A stretch of 64,000 bases of DNA from Aphrocallistes beatrix (GCA_963281255.1 OY725489.1:5890523-5954522), one strand, 5' to 3'. Numbered from the stretch's first letter, positions 10,211 to 21,131 are shown. The notes: generated by a model not told the origin, from the letters alone. Program-made: numbers and translations.

Positions 10211-10570
10211 TTAATAGGAGATATAGTAATAATTGCTTACTTTGGGTTTAAAAAATATGTTTGGCCCGCCTGGTTCTTTTATTTCTAGAAATTGGACCTT
10301 AGTTTTAAAAGGTTGGGGACCGCAGGTATATATGTTGAAAAGAACATAAACATACTTTGTATGAAGCGGATTTCTCTCGCCCGGAGCTTCAATATTGGTC
10401 TGTCTACAGACATTTCTTTCATATAACTCCTCAAATGTCATCAATCTTTCAAAGTCTGTGCCCGGTTCTATTCGGTGATATGTTAAAATTTTATCTAATG
10501 AAAATGACAGGTCTATTATTGTGGAGTATGCCAGCATATGAACTCTAAAGTTACAACTCAAAGACCACAA
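10211..10570 (-). CDS. hypothetical protein, 119 aa
   Basis: An uninterrupted minus frame from an ATG at 10570. The central part has a balanced, acidic composition (segment GTDFERLMTFEELYERNV, about residues 37-54), unlike a random AT-rich translation. No signal peptide, membrane segment or known motif is visible. It lies just upstream of a repeat A copy whose end motif starts at 10580. It may be an exon of a host gene or a remnant of an unrecognised element. Confidence 0.35.
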   Translation of the reverse strand: MWSLSCNFRVHMLAYSTIIDLSFSLDKILTYHRIEPGTDFERLMTFEELYERNVCRQTNIEAPGERNPLHTKYVYVLFNIYTCGPQPFKTKVQFLEIKEPGGPNIFFKPKVSNYYYISY

Positions 10571-10579
10571 CTTTATCCC

Positions 10580-10626
10580 ATCCTTACTATTAAAACTCGA
10601 TTAATATATATATATATATATATATA
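10580..10626 (-). repeat. repeat A copy 3, 3' motif and TA run (left of insertion)
   Basis: Carries CCTTACTATTAAAACTCGAT, the inverse of the repeat A 3' motif, followed by a TA run that ends where the Tc1-like element begins. The rest of this copy is at 11983-12501. Confidence 0.75.
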
Positions 10627-11982
10627 CAGTGTGACACGATGAAATTGGGAAAATGTTTAGGTGTATTTTTCTAACAAAGTAATAACTTACTTTTCGAAAA
10701 CCAAACTACATGCAAAGCATACATCACTACACTATAATATCCACTAGTACTTAATCTTCTGACCTTTACTCTTCTTTACCAAAACTACCCTTTTCTTCAT
10801 GGACTCCCAATATAGCCTCAAAAAGTCAATTGAAATTTTTTCCCAGACTTCACTACGGCTCTTCTCAAGCTCGCCAAGAGTCCTGGGAAATCTCAAATTG
10901 AGATGCATTTTTATCCAGGCCCATAGGTTTTCAAAGAGATTGAGATCCGGGCTACGCAGGCCAATCAATTCTGACTATACCCTCATACCGCATGAAATCC
11001 TTAGCAATCTTGGAGGTGTGTTTGGGATCATTGTCCTCCTGAAAAATCCAACCATCTGGATACAGAACTTGACTCTGAGCAATCAAGCACTCGTTTAGGA
11101 TACGAATATAGCCCAATCCAGTCGGATTCGCCAGAAAGATCTTCAATGGAAAGTGCCACAAGCAGAAAAAGCACCTTAAACATGAGTTTCGGGTTGTGCT
11201 TGGAGGTGGGTTTTACTGGGGTTTCGTCACTCCTGCACCACAGGCAAATCTTGCCTTGTGACAACCAAATGGACATTTCGTCACTGAATACGACCTTCTC
11301 CCAATCTGTGGCCTTGTTATTTTTTGCCCAAGACACGCGGCTGTCCATATGCCTCTGTGTGAGGAACGGAATTGCCTTCGCAACCTTTCGGGTGTGTCCC
11401 AGCCTCTTGAGATGCTGTCTCACAGTCTCCCGGCAGTATGTATTCGAACCGAATGGTGATGAATTTGCTCGTTAACTTCCTAAAAGACATCTGTCTATTG
11501 TTTCGAACAAGTTTAACAACTGAAATAGTATCGTTCTTTTGATAACTCTGCCTTTTCCAGAACCTCGCTTTCTCTTAATTGAAAATTGTTCGATAAACCG
11601 TGCTCTTTGGGATGCCAGTACGACGAGATACCTCCATCGCATTCGTAATACCGGACTGGTATTATATACTAATCTTGTCACGGTGGATTTGTTTATAACG
11701 AGCTAATTCAAAATGAAATTAAAATGTTATATGAGTATTTGTGACAGAAAACAATCTTAAATTACCTAAAATTTATTATAGAAAATGGGAAGTCAGGGTT
11801 ATACGATAATAGGAAAGAACACTCGCAGAAATGTTACTAAAATAGCTTTAAAATGTTGCATTCATAGAAACATATAATATGTACGAATAATAGAAGAGAA
11901 AAGAAGTTTAGAATTGACGGTTGTGTTATAACATGCGAAATAATAAAAATAGCAATATTCCCAATTTCATCGTGTCACACTG
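10627..11982 (-). mobile_element. Tc1-like element (1.36 kb) in repeat A
   Basis: The inverted ends start CAGTGTGACACGATGAAATT on both sides (left at 10627, right ending at 11982), about 25 bp matching. The left flank is TA; the right flank is a slightly altered TG-TA stretch. The transposase gene is on the minus strand and broken. The element lies inside the TA microsatellite of a repeat A copy. Confidence 0.85.
10744..11681 (-). pseudogene. Tc1-like DDE transposase, broken
   Basis: Cut-and-paste transposase acting on the surrounding ends. The fragments, in order on the minus strand, are an N-terminal basic part (11681-11472), a core with VFSDEMSIWLS (first catalytic Asp), then QEDNDPKHTSK (second Asp) and SPDLNLFENLW (catalytic Glu), with 34 residues between the second Asp and the Glu after joining phases, i.e. 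DD34E as in Tc1. At least three phase changes (about 11450, 11130 and 10960) break it. The canonical NPIENLW is NLFENLW here. The protein could not be made; the copy is fossil. Confidence 0.8.
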
Positions 11983-12501
11983 TGTATATAGTATATATAT
12001 ATATACATGTAACGAATTGATTGAAGAAACTGCCGGGCGCAGAAAGCTGATTTTTGGCATGTGGGAGTCTTTTGGCTATGGCTCCAGGAAGTTCTGAGTT
12101 CAGAGCAAAGTGTCGACTCACCATGGAATTAAAACGTTATTGTCACATTTTTAAAAGTTAAGCAACACAGTTATTCGGACATATCTCAGCCATTATAGGA
12201 GATAGCAGGCTGAAATTTCAATAGAATCTGTATACTAGCACGCCTCACATATGATGCAACTACCATCAAAAAATGATGACTCATCACTTTGTTATGACGT
12301 CATCATTACTCATCCAAATTTTAAAAATTGACAAATTTGGTGATTTTTCGAGTGATATCGATTTTAAAACCAAGATGGACATATTTAGAGATGATTCTCC
12401 CTTATAATTAACCAATCTCACCTCCAGGCAACTGAAGGGAGCCTCCGGCGGACACAAAGTGTCCGCCAGCCGCGCAGCGCATGCAAGCGAAGTGCGCTTG
12501 T
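11983..12501 (-). repeat. repeat A, copy 3, body and head (right of insertion)
   Basis: It resumes after the Tc1-like element with a TA run, TGTAACGAATTGATTGAAGA, the body and the GC-rich head ending GCGCTTGT at 12501. The head contains the hairpin CGGACAC-AAA-GTGTCCG. Left and right parts add up to about 565 bp, the expected full length. Confidence 0.8.
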
Positions 12502-12503
12502 TC

Positions 12504-12880
12504 CCGTGAAATCTCCAATGGATCATGTTAGAATCGATGTTGTTGGCCCAATTTCTCCAACTACTAAGAATGGAAATAGTTTTATTCTTACAATGACGGA
12601 TTATTTACGAAATATGGATGGGTCAAAGCGTTACCATCAAAGGAAGCAACTAACGTAGTGTCTTCATTAAAAGAGGTAAAAATATGAAGCTTATTTTTGA
12701 TAACTTGATTAATTAATTAACAAGTATTTATATATCAATTCAATAACTAGGTATTCTTGATGTTTGGTATTCCAACGGTTATAACAACAGATCAGGGAAA
12801 GAATTTCATAACAAGTTGAATAAAGAATTCCAACGTGAGCTGGGCATAGAACATAGACTAACCACAGCATAACCTCACAG
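12504..12880 (+). pseudogene. retroelement/Ginger-type integrase core, with intron
   Basis: Starts immediately after a repeat A copy. The first exon reads MDHVRIDVVGPISPTTKNGN, then a TDY motif and a frameshift; it continues with KALPSKEATNVVSSLKE, a 75-bp GT-AG intron (12676-12750), and VFLMFGIPTVITTDQG (second catalytic Asp region), then after a one-base loss a stretch resembling EFHNKLNKEF...LGIEHRLTTA, ending at a TAA. This is the rve integrase fold shared by Ty3/gypsy-type elements and Ginger transposons. The intron favours a Ginger-like or genic copy over a normal LTR element. The 5' zinc-binding part and the C-terminus are missing. Confidence 0.65.
12676..12750 (+). other. GT-AG intron within integrase relic
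   Basis: Removing GTAAAAATATG...CAATAACTAG joins SSLKE to VFLMFG in frame, restoring a contiguous conserved integrase segment. Confidence 0.6.
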
Positions 12881-12957
12881 GGAAATTGGACCTTCCTACT
12901 TTTGAGAAATATCACCCAATAAGTATCTATGATCAGCAAAAATATGCAAACGACTAA

Positions 12958-13480
12958 ATATGGTATATCTTCGCCCAAGTAAGCAGCATATCCAATTGAC
13001 AGATGTAATATTGTGTAATTATATCCCAGCAAAAACGGCACCAATCGTAGCTGATGGAAACTACCTATTCAGAGCACTGTCTTACTCTCTAACTGGATCA
13101 GAGATGTCACATATGAGAGTTCGGGAGTTGATATGATCATTTATGCTAGGCATTGGAAGAGAGGAGTGTTGGAATTATATTAAGAACAAATTTTGCAAAG
13201 AAAAAATAACAAGCATCGAAGAATACCTTACATCAACAAACATGAAATGCAAAAGTGTATGGGGGTACAGATTGCGAAATAATAGCAGCAACATATTTGT
13301 TTGATATTAATATATTTGTAGCTATTAAAAAACACACAGGAGGACAGACTTTCATTTGATATGGCGTGTATGTATTAACATCTTCAAATGTACAAATTGA
13401 ATTAACATTATGGAGCATTTCTAGACACCGAACACAACAATGGAATTTGCGGTAAAATATCATCATTTGAGAGAAACTAA
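12958..13480 (+). pseudogene. OTU-like cysteine protease relic, catalytic Cys replaced
   Basis: The plus strand reads DGNYLFRALSYSLTGSE at about 13053-13103, which matches the OTU deubiquitinase signature DGNCLFR-x-L except that the nucleophile Cys is Tyr (TAC, 13062-13064). The frame continues through an in-frame TGA (13134-13136), a WGTD-like motif reached after an extra G near 13260, and ends in further stops. OTU domains cleave ubiquitin in known families and also occur in transposon-encoded proteins; this copy would be inactive. It follows the integrase relic by about 80 bp in the same orientation, so both may come from one element. Confidence 0.6.
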
Positions 13481-13822
13481 ATAAATGAACCACCTTCTCA
13501 CTGAATTTAGCATCCGATATTAACTATTTAGGTTAAATGAAACAGAAATATTGAATCCTAGGACCAAATATTTAAACCCAACCTGAGGGCATACTAAATC
13601 TAGAACAGTCATCTGGACGGATCAAAAATAACTGATGTATTTGGTACTTTGAAATATTCGGTGAGGACGGACCGAATATTTCTGATATATTTTAAACGGC
13701 CGTACCAAATATTTCGTGACACTATTGGGATTTTGTATTGGAAATTTGCAATGTCATTGTGTCATGAATAAGTATGATGTTGATTAATTATTGTATATGA
13801 GAAAATCGCCATGCTAGATTAA

Positions 13823-15751
13823 GGATACCGCCCGTGAAAAATCCATAGGTTTGGCTTACAGCATATATCAAGAATAGAGATATATAAGATGTTAAGCGTG
13901 GGCAGGTAGTGCAATTAAAAAATATTGAGACATGCCAAACAGTTTTTGGTTGGCATTTCTAGTTTTTGAGTTACAGGGTCTCAAAGTCGGTTTTTTTCCG
14001 TTCTTCCCTAGCACATCTTAATGGTAAGCCCTCCTCCACTCTGTGATTTTTTTAAAGTAAATGTTTGGATCAAATGCTTCAAAAATTTATTCATAGATAG
14101 TCTATCATATTTGCCACTTCATAGGACAAGAAGAAAGTTTAAATTAGAAAAATTGTAAATTTTATCGGTGTCCGAATAAAAAGGGCCAAAAAATGGCGAA
14201 AAAAGCACGATTTTCAATGGAAATCAGCAATAAAATCACATATTTGTAAGATATCGAAAATCGAGTGGTCCTACGCTCATCGCCTAATGATATGTAACAA
14301 CTCCTCAATTTTTCAGACCTCTATCTCAAGGCAATTTTGAGTTAAAATTTTTAAAAGACGGTCAATTTTGGAATTTTAAAGTCCCGAGATATAGGGATTT
14401 GAAGTTTTGATGTTAAGAACGATGTAAAATGAGCTATTAACGATAAATAAAAGCATCCACGGACATTTAATCGCATGTATACTAATGAATTAGATGTATT
14501 CCAACAGATTTTGGAGAAAATAGCAAAATTATACTGAAAATTCACTAATTACCTTGAGGCCTCTAACCCCGAATATTTTGAACCACTTAGGGAATATAAT
14601 TCATATTCCTAGCAGTACAAAGTATAATTCATCGGTTTAGAATGAATAAAGAGCTTCTAAAAAGTATATTAGGAAGTTAGAGCGAGAGTCTACGACTTTT
14701 AGTTTAAAGTTAGGATTTTCGAAAAATGCTACGTCATCACGTGATAAAAATTTGAAACTTAGCATTCCATTCCATGTAGTACACTTATTATTTAAGAATC
14801 AGATAGATACCGTCTTGAAAAGTATATTAGCAATTGAGAGCTTAGAATTTGGGTGTATATTTCCCGAGATATGGAGGAATCTGTTTTTGGACCATAAATG
14901 GGGGGCTTTGACCTAATTTTGGAGATAAATGCTTTGAACTTCCAAAATAATCATGTTGAGTGCTTCAAAATTTCTGTATACATTGCTAGTGACTATTTCA
15001 TTGTTTTTTGAGTATAATAGCTACTTTTGGGAACTTATTTCATGACAAGATTCGCCATTTTCTAATATATTCAAAGTTCTCCATAGAATTTGTATTACAA
15101 TAAAATCGATGATAAGTGAAGAAATATTTACTTTTTGACAAAGAGATGTTTGAGGAACTTATATATTATCATATATATCCTTTCATTTAAGATTATTATA
15201 GATTACATATCATCAATAGTTTTTAAGCATTGACATCGAGCACTTTCGGGGCCATATAGAGGTTTGATGTCCGAACTTTACCTACAATATACTATAACTT
15301 ACGAACTAAAGGTCGGATCTGAACAAATTTTTTAAAAAAATGTTCAGAATTCTTTTCTATACACAATAGCTAATATCACAACGGCCATTTCCCGAGCATT
15401 TTTGAAATGAAGTCCCTCATAAAGATATTTTTGATTGGATTTTAAGTGCCTCTTTTTCTAAATTCATCTGTTTTATAATATTTAAAGGGGCCAAAACCAT
15501 TTTGAGGTTCATATAATTGAAAAATTATCAGATAAGCTGGAAAATAATTGATGATTGCGCCGCAAAACCACGAATAACTAGCCGATTTTTAGTACTACTG
15601 AGCTTTAGGTGCTAATTTCTAGAATATCAAAAAAAATACCGTCCAACAAGTACGATTAGATGGTAGACTACTCAATAATCCGATGGAATTAACAATAAAA
15701 AATTCCATCATTTTTTTTTATGTCAGGCGATGTTTTTCGAGGGCGGTATCC
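13823..15751. mobile_element. element E, copy 1: TTAA-flanked non-coding element
   Basis: The ends begin GGATACCGCCC on both sides (inverted), directly flanked by TTAA (13819-13822 and 15752-15755). TTAA duplications are known for piggyBac and Kolobok-type elements. The 1.93-kb interior has no long frame and is probably a non-autonomous relic. A second copy starts at 45049. Small minus frames inside are noise. Confidence 0.7.
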
Positions 15752-15849
15752 TTAAGGCACAAATTTAGGATGAATTGATCGACAATTGACTGATTTATTG
15801 AGTGTGAAGTGGTGCTTATATTTGGCTGCTTGAAGACGAGTGGACTTCA

Positions 15850-16385
15850 CACTCGTGTACTTGTCCAGCTGGGGTAGAATCTGACCCCACTGGTCAACCT
15901 GCGTTCTTGCCTAGGTGGGGTAGAATCTGACCCTAATGGTCAACTCACAGGTGTGAATTCTTTACGAAAAAAATTTAAAAATTATCAAAGCAAAAGAGTG
16001 AATGTATTGGATAATACAATGTTCTATACATAAAAAACCGCGAATTATTACCCTATGTGACGTCAAGAGAAAATATTATTTTAAATTTAATTTCTGACAT
16101 ATTTCCTTCGTATACAGTAATAAAGCAAAGCCGAAAAAGGTTAATTCATACTAAAAATTGTGTTTTTAATTTAATTTTATCGCTATTCTATACTGCATCA
16201 ATTCTGGGAAGATTTATCAAATCTAACTAACCATTCCAGAGATAAGCCTTGTCATTTATGGATGTCGGACGTTTTTTAACTCCCCCTCTCAATGTTTTGA
16301 ATTCCAAATATCGCAGGTAGTGTGAGACTAGCATTCGAGTGTGACATAACTCCTTTTCCATTAATGGCATTATTGAACACATATA
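15850..16385 (+). repeat. repeat C, copy 1, truncated
   Basis: Begins with about 1.5 units of the 46-bp minisatellite (GGTAGAATCTGACCCCACTG) and continues with about 430 bp that match 22370-22870 in reverse orientation, including TCTGGGAAGATTTATCAAAT and CATTTATGGATGTCGG. It is cut short by the repeat A copy at 16400. Confidence 0.7.
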
Positions 16386-16399
16386 TATTTATACACCTG

Positions 16400-16455
16400 T
16401 ATCCTTACTATTAAAACTCGATTAATGTTTGTTTATTTTTGTGTGTGTGTATATA
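16400..16455 (-). repeat. repeat A copy 4, 3' motif (left of insertion)
   Basis: Contains CCTTACTATTAAAACTCGAT followed by a GT/TA run that ends at the MITE. The rest of the copy is at 16931-17425. Confidence 0.75.
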
Positions 16456-16930
16456 CACTGCCTGAACATAAGTATTCGTACACTCCATAATTCCCCATAC
16501 AAATAGTTATAATACTGATTTATTTAGCGTTTCAAGAATATTTATTTAGTGAGTGTTACACTTAATTTGACATCAAATTCGAATTCTTCACATTAAAATC
16601 ACCCACTTTATAAGTTTTCAACTTAATTACTCTTCTTCAAAATTAAGTATTTACAGCATTTGCTTTCCTATGCCACACGTCGCGAGTGATCACCATTGTA
16701 TATAATGGCATTGGTGGTATGAGGTGGCTTAGTTTTAAAATTTTTAACCTTGTGGGAGTGTAAACAAGCTGAATGATTAAAAAGTGAGTAATTCGAATAT
16801 GGAGAATTCGAATTTGAAGTTAAATTAAGCGTATCTCTTATCAATTAAATGCCTTGACTCGCTAAATAATTCAGTATTATAACTATTTGTATGGAGAATT
16901 ATGGGGTGTACGAATACTGTTCAGGCAGTG
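16456..16930. mobile_element. 475-bp mariner-type MITE in repeat A
   Basis: Long inverted ends (about 70 bp) starting CACTGCCTGAACATAAGTAT on the left and CACTGCCTGAACAGTATTCG on the right, flanked by TA on both sides. No coding capacity. A related end occurs at 39799. It interrupts the TA run of a repeat A copy. Confidence 0.85.
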
Positions 16931-17425
16931 TATGTAAGTATCTGTAATGAATTGATTGAAAAGACTGCAAGGCACAGAAAGCTGATTTTTTCCATGTGGG
17001 AGTCTTTTGGCTATGGCACCAATAAGTTCTGAGCTCAGACCAAAATGTCGACTCATCATTGAATTATGACGTCATTGTCACATTTTTAAAAGTTAAGCAA
17101 TACAGTTATTCGAGCATAACTCAGCCATTATATGAGATAGAAGGCTGACATTTTGATATAATCTGTACACTAACATACCTCAGATATGATGCAACTATCA
17201 TCAAAAATGATGACTCATCACTTCGTTATGACGTCATCATTACTCATCAAAATTTTATTAATGGACAAATTTGGTGATTTTTGAGTAATATCGATTATAA
17301 CAATAGGGCAGACATATTTATAGATGCTATCTCCCTTATAATTAATCAATGGTGACCAAAGGGCTCCTCCGGCGGAAACAAAGTGTCCACTAGCCGCGCA
17401 GCGTAAGCAAGCGAAGCGCGCTTGT
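16931..17425 (-). repeat. repeat A, copy 4, body and head
   Basis: Resumes after the MITE with TAATGAATTGATTGAAAAGA, then the body, and ends in AAGCGAAGCGCGCTTGT. Together with 16400-16455 it is about 550 bp. Confidence 0.8.
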
Positions 17426-17705
17426 ATATTTATATGTATCTCATAGACATGGATGGATACCGTACTGCTACAATCAGAAAATGCATGCTGTTACTCATCA
17501 TCATTAATTAATACGTCATCATTTCGAAAGAATTTGTTGCATTGTTATTACTAAGCAAATAATATATTTCTGGCTAATTCACATAGAGCAGTACATTATG
17601 TAACATAAAAATTGAGAATTTTACTAGTGTATGTAAGTCATTGAATTATTAAAAGATTTGCTACAAAATTGAACAGTAAACGAATAACTAACTAAGGATC
17701 AGTAA

Positions 17706-18945
17706 TTATTCGGGAATCAACCCAACTCTATAACCATTCTGCATCGGTGTGGCATTCGGTGTGGAAGGAAATCGGGACTTATGTCCCCGCACAAAAGTTT
17801 CTTGCTTTAGCCAGCCAAACAGGTTTTCAATTGGGTTCAGATTTGGACTTTGTGATGGCCATGGAAGTTGAATAGAGATATTTTTTTGCGAGGAATTCCT
17901 TGGAAATCTTTGAAGTATGCTTGGGATCATTATCCATGGCAACACGCCATTGGTCCTGGTGAAATACTTTGGCCTGAGCAAGGCTGGATTCGGTTAACCG
18001 GTTAACCGCCGTCAATCACGGTTAATGGTTAAGAAAATCTTGGATCGGTTAGCTGACTCCTTTATTTTTTAAATATTTAGACTAATTTCATTGTTTTTCG
18101 ATGAAAATTCATGAATATTACTTCTAAAATTTTGTTATTACAATATTATTACAATTTTTCGAGGCCACTGAAGATTGTAATTTTTTCACTATCAGGTTCA
18201 ATATTAGTCGACAAATCCATATTTATACTAATTAATATTGACACCGGTTAACCGGTTAACCGCCCTAGAGGAAACCAAAATAACCGACCCCGAATATCGG
18301 CTAACCAACCCCAGCCCTGGCCTAAGTTAGTAAATGACCTTCTAGTATCCGTACAAACATCTCACCATATTCTCAGTGAATATGCAGAGTAGAAATGTCC
18401 CCATTGTGCTAGATGCTGCCCACACGTTAATTTGGGAACATGTTTCGTTGTTGGATTTACTCGATTATTATTGGATTTTGCTCACATTTTGATTCTACAA
18501 TGGAAAGCCAAATCGACATCCCATCTGCAAATAAGGTTTGATACCACAACTTCTTAGGGTATTTGTGCTTTCTAGTCCATTGCACTCTGTTAACACGATT
18601 TCTTTCCATTACTAAGGGAGGGTTAGATGTATACTTCTTGCTATAGTTGAGGTGTTTTAAGGCACGGTAGACGGTTTCATGAGATGGTTTCATGAGATGG
18701 TTTACCTGGAGCCAGATTAGTTAGAGAACGCAATGACAATTAAGGCTTACTTCTGATTTGCTGTGCCAAACTTCTTTCGATGCAGAGTCTCAGTTAGCTG
18801 GCCTTACTGATCCGATCTTGCGAGCCATACTAACATTCTTCGAATTTCTAGATTTTATCCGATCAACTGTCGCCAAACTTACACCCAGGGATTTCGATAT
18901 ATCCTTCTTAGATAGTTCACCACGATAAATTTTCAGAATCAGTTA
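17706..18945 (-). pseudogene. Tc1-like transposase relic
   Basis: Minus-strand pieces from N to C: GELSKKDISKSLGVSLATV (helix-turn-helix, about 18940-18880), an HTH continuation with METVYRAL-like sequence (18693-18457) ending in FADGMSIWLS (first Asp position, now in a GMS context), then AMDNDPKHTSK (second Asp) and WPSQSPNLNPIENLFGW (catalytic Glu). Several frameshifts, a nested MITE (17979-18318) and lost segments make it a fossil. It resembles the transposase at 29960-30928 more than the other Tc1-like copies. The terminal repeats were not identified. Confidence 0.75.
17979..18318. mobile_element. hAT-type MITE nested in Tc1-like relic
   Basis: The ends are CAAGGCTGG and the inverse of AGGGCTGG, with GGTTAACCGGTTAACCG-type motifs inside both ends. 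Flanking 8-mers GGCCTGAG (17971-17978) and GGCCTAAG (18319-18326) match at 7 of 8. Removing it joins the transposase motif around the second Asp to its upstream part. Confidence 0.65.
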
Positions 18946-21131
18946 TCCAATTGTGCAGTTCTACTCTCTCTTCATCCACCTCTATCGATTCGTTGTTGAT
19001 TTCAATTTCCTCAATATCTTTCTCTAACTCTCCCGTGCTTAATCTTACAGCTTTATCGCACTTCAGGTTATAATTGTATGTGACCATACAATCAACAAGA
19101 CGCTGTGGGTAGAGATAATTAACTGCTCAAGTCTTAAAGCGAAGTTCACATACCCTTTGTAATCGAGAATGGAGCATTTCTCCACTTTGCTCTGAACTAA
19201 TAGCAGCTCCTGCATCAGCAATACTTTCATTAATGGTTGAATTATTCCTCATAATGGTCTGAAAGGATATGTGATTTTAGAAACCATGACAAGTCTGTAT
19301 CATGCCAAGCCTCGCGAAAATTTCTGATGCTGTCATGCCATCCTTGTTTTCCTACATTGCCTAGGCACTTCTCTTTCACATGCTTCAATGCAATTAACGC
19401 ATTAACGAGTTTCATTGAATTCTTTGGGAATTGAATATCTTTCAAATTGTCCAAGAGTCTTGAGCATGAATTGCCCTCTAATGTACCATTCCAATATTCT
19501 GATCTGAATACCTTATACTTGTACAGTGCTGCACAATGAAGTTTGAAGAGGTTACGTTCTCTTCGATTCGATGAAATCTCACCAGGCCTCGCATCACTGT
19601 ATAATTTGTTTACCAAGTCCAAAATAATATGTAATGGAGCAAGAGCAATTTATTTCCCTTACTGACTCTGACCAGCTGATAATCAGTTCATTGACGATAT
19701 TATGATTTTTATTGTAGAGATCTTTCATCATTTCTTTCCGCTTCCTGGATTCAGCTGGTATACCGGTACATAAAGTACCATTAGGCCATAAACAAAAAGG
19801 ACAGGGAAAGTTACTTGAAGCTTGCTGAATTCCAACAAGCAGAGCTGCTACTTTGAAATCACAAGCAATTTGGATAGGAAAATCGAATGTGACTAATCTA
19901 GTTATTGATGGATAGGTAAACAATTGTTTCAGATTGTGATAGTTCTCTGGACCCTTTTCCATGGCAATGACAAAGTTAGTTAGGGCACTATTAGGGTGGG
20001 AAATACAAGCTACCAGGCTTCATCGATATCATATTAAGACATTTTTAAGAAATCTTTCCCTCCATCGATTTGTAACTTTAAACGAGATATTTTATTCCAT
20101 TGATTGTGTGTAATAATATTTAAAAGGCGTTCGTCGTCTGTGCAAAAAACAAATGGTGTCGGCTCTGGTGAAATACTCATATTTCCAAGACATATTGGAA
20201 GAGTAATTGGAGTAAAAATATTTCCAAAGACTGACCATTTTCATCCCAAGCCCCCTTGATTCCACCAGGAGGAAACGTAATTCCTTCTCGTCGTAGAGTT
20301 CGAGATGGCCCAACCTCTGAATATCTCGAACAGCATCAACGCTCAAACTTTTATGGACACTTTCTCTACCTTCATCCCCAACTGTAGATACGACAATTTT
20401 GTTGTTGGAATCGTAAGGATGGTCCAAACTAATTGGAAACAGATTTGTCTTCTAGCTAGCACTAGTCTGTCTTTAATGTGTTTTGATGCAATTTAACTTG
20501 TGAAACCTCGAGCTTCTACTCTCTCCCCAAAAAGTGCACCTGCCTTTGAAGACTTTTGGGGATGTAACATGGTGATTTTACAAAATTTCTCTGAGTGATT
20601 TTCCATATATCTCCCACATTTGCTACACATAGGTTTACATGGTGACTGTTCTAAAGGTCTACCAGGTCTAGGGGCTTGATTTATACACTTGACAATGAAA
20701 TTACTGAGAAAGATGCGTTGGTGTGGCAAATCTATCATCGATTTTCTGAGTTACATTCCAAAGTACTTCGAGTGATACATATATTATCTACAACACTTGG
20801 AGAAATCAACATTTGGACGATCTTTTTCAATTTCTCGATAGTTAATTTGCCCATTTCACGGTTGGATAATCGAGCCCGACAAATGCTACAAATAACTTTT
20901 GGGTTTGCACAGATCAGCTATCTCTGATGTAAAGTTTATTTTATAATATTCCTGAGCTCTTTTGGATATCAATTGTGAAGGTGGTTGCCAAAGTGATTCC
21001 CTGTGCAGAGCCTTAGAAGTAAGTCGTTTGTAGCATAACCGACAAAGTTTATAAAGATTATCAAGATGGTAATTATCATAAGGATCTGATACCTCATTTG
21101 GTATGGCCATATTGAAAATATTTTTTTTCAA
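18946..21131 (-). pseudogene. zinc-finger transposon protein of an unclassified invertebrate family
   Basis: Pieces on the minus strand share a recognisable order: an N-terminal Cys-pair region (LCRLCYKRL, about 21050), CSICRARLSNREMG (about 20880), CSKCGRYMEN (about 20600), a basic/acidic middle (20427-20092), then IACDFKVAALLVGI and PCPFC (about 19880-19800), LVNKLYSDARPGE (19620), a SEQSGEMLH motif (about 19190) and an acidic tail. Large families of uncharacterised invertebrate transposon proteins have a similar layout (paired Cys motifs, D-K-x-L-GI-x-PC-x2-C, then a SEQ-E-H motif). A 51-bp GT-AG intron lies at 19103-19153. Frameshifts and stops between the pieces make it non-functional. 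The activity is presumably DNA transposition, which is inference. Confidence 0.6.
19103..19153 (-). other. short GT-AG intron in TE-protein relic
   Basis: On the minus strand GTATGTGAACTTC...CTACCCACAG, 51 bp. Its removal joins SRLQR to RLVDCMVTYNYN in frame. Confidence 0.5.

Noticed and set aside
12709-13044. 111-codon minus frame with hydrophobic character
   Set aside because: It is antisense to the integrase and OTU relics and AT-driven.
13233-13493. 86-codon minus frame
   Set aside because: Antisense to the OTU-like relic.
14351-14545. 64-codon minus frame in element E
   Set aside because: The aligned region in the other E copy does not keep the frame open.
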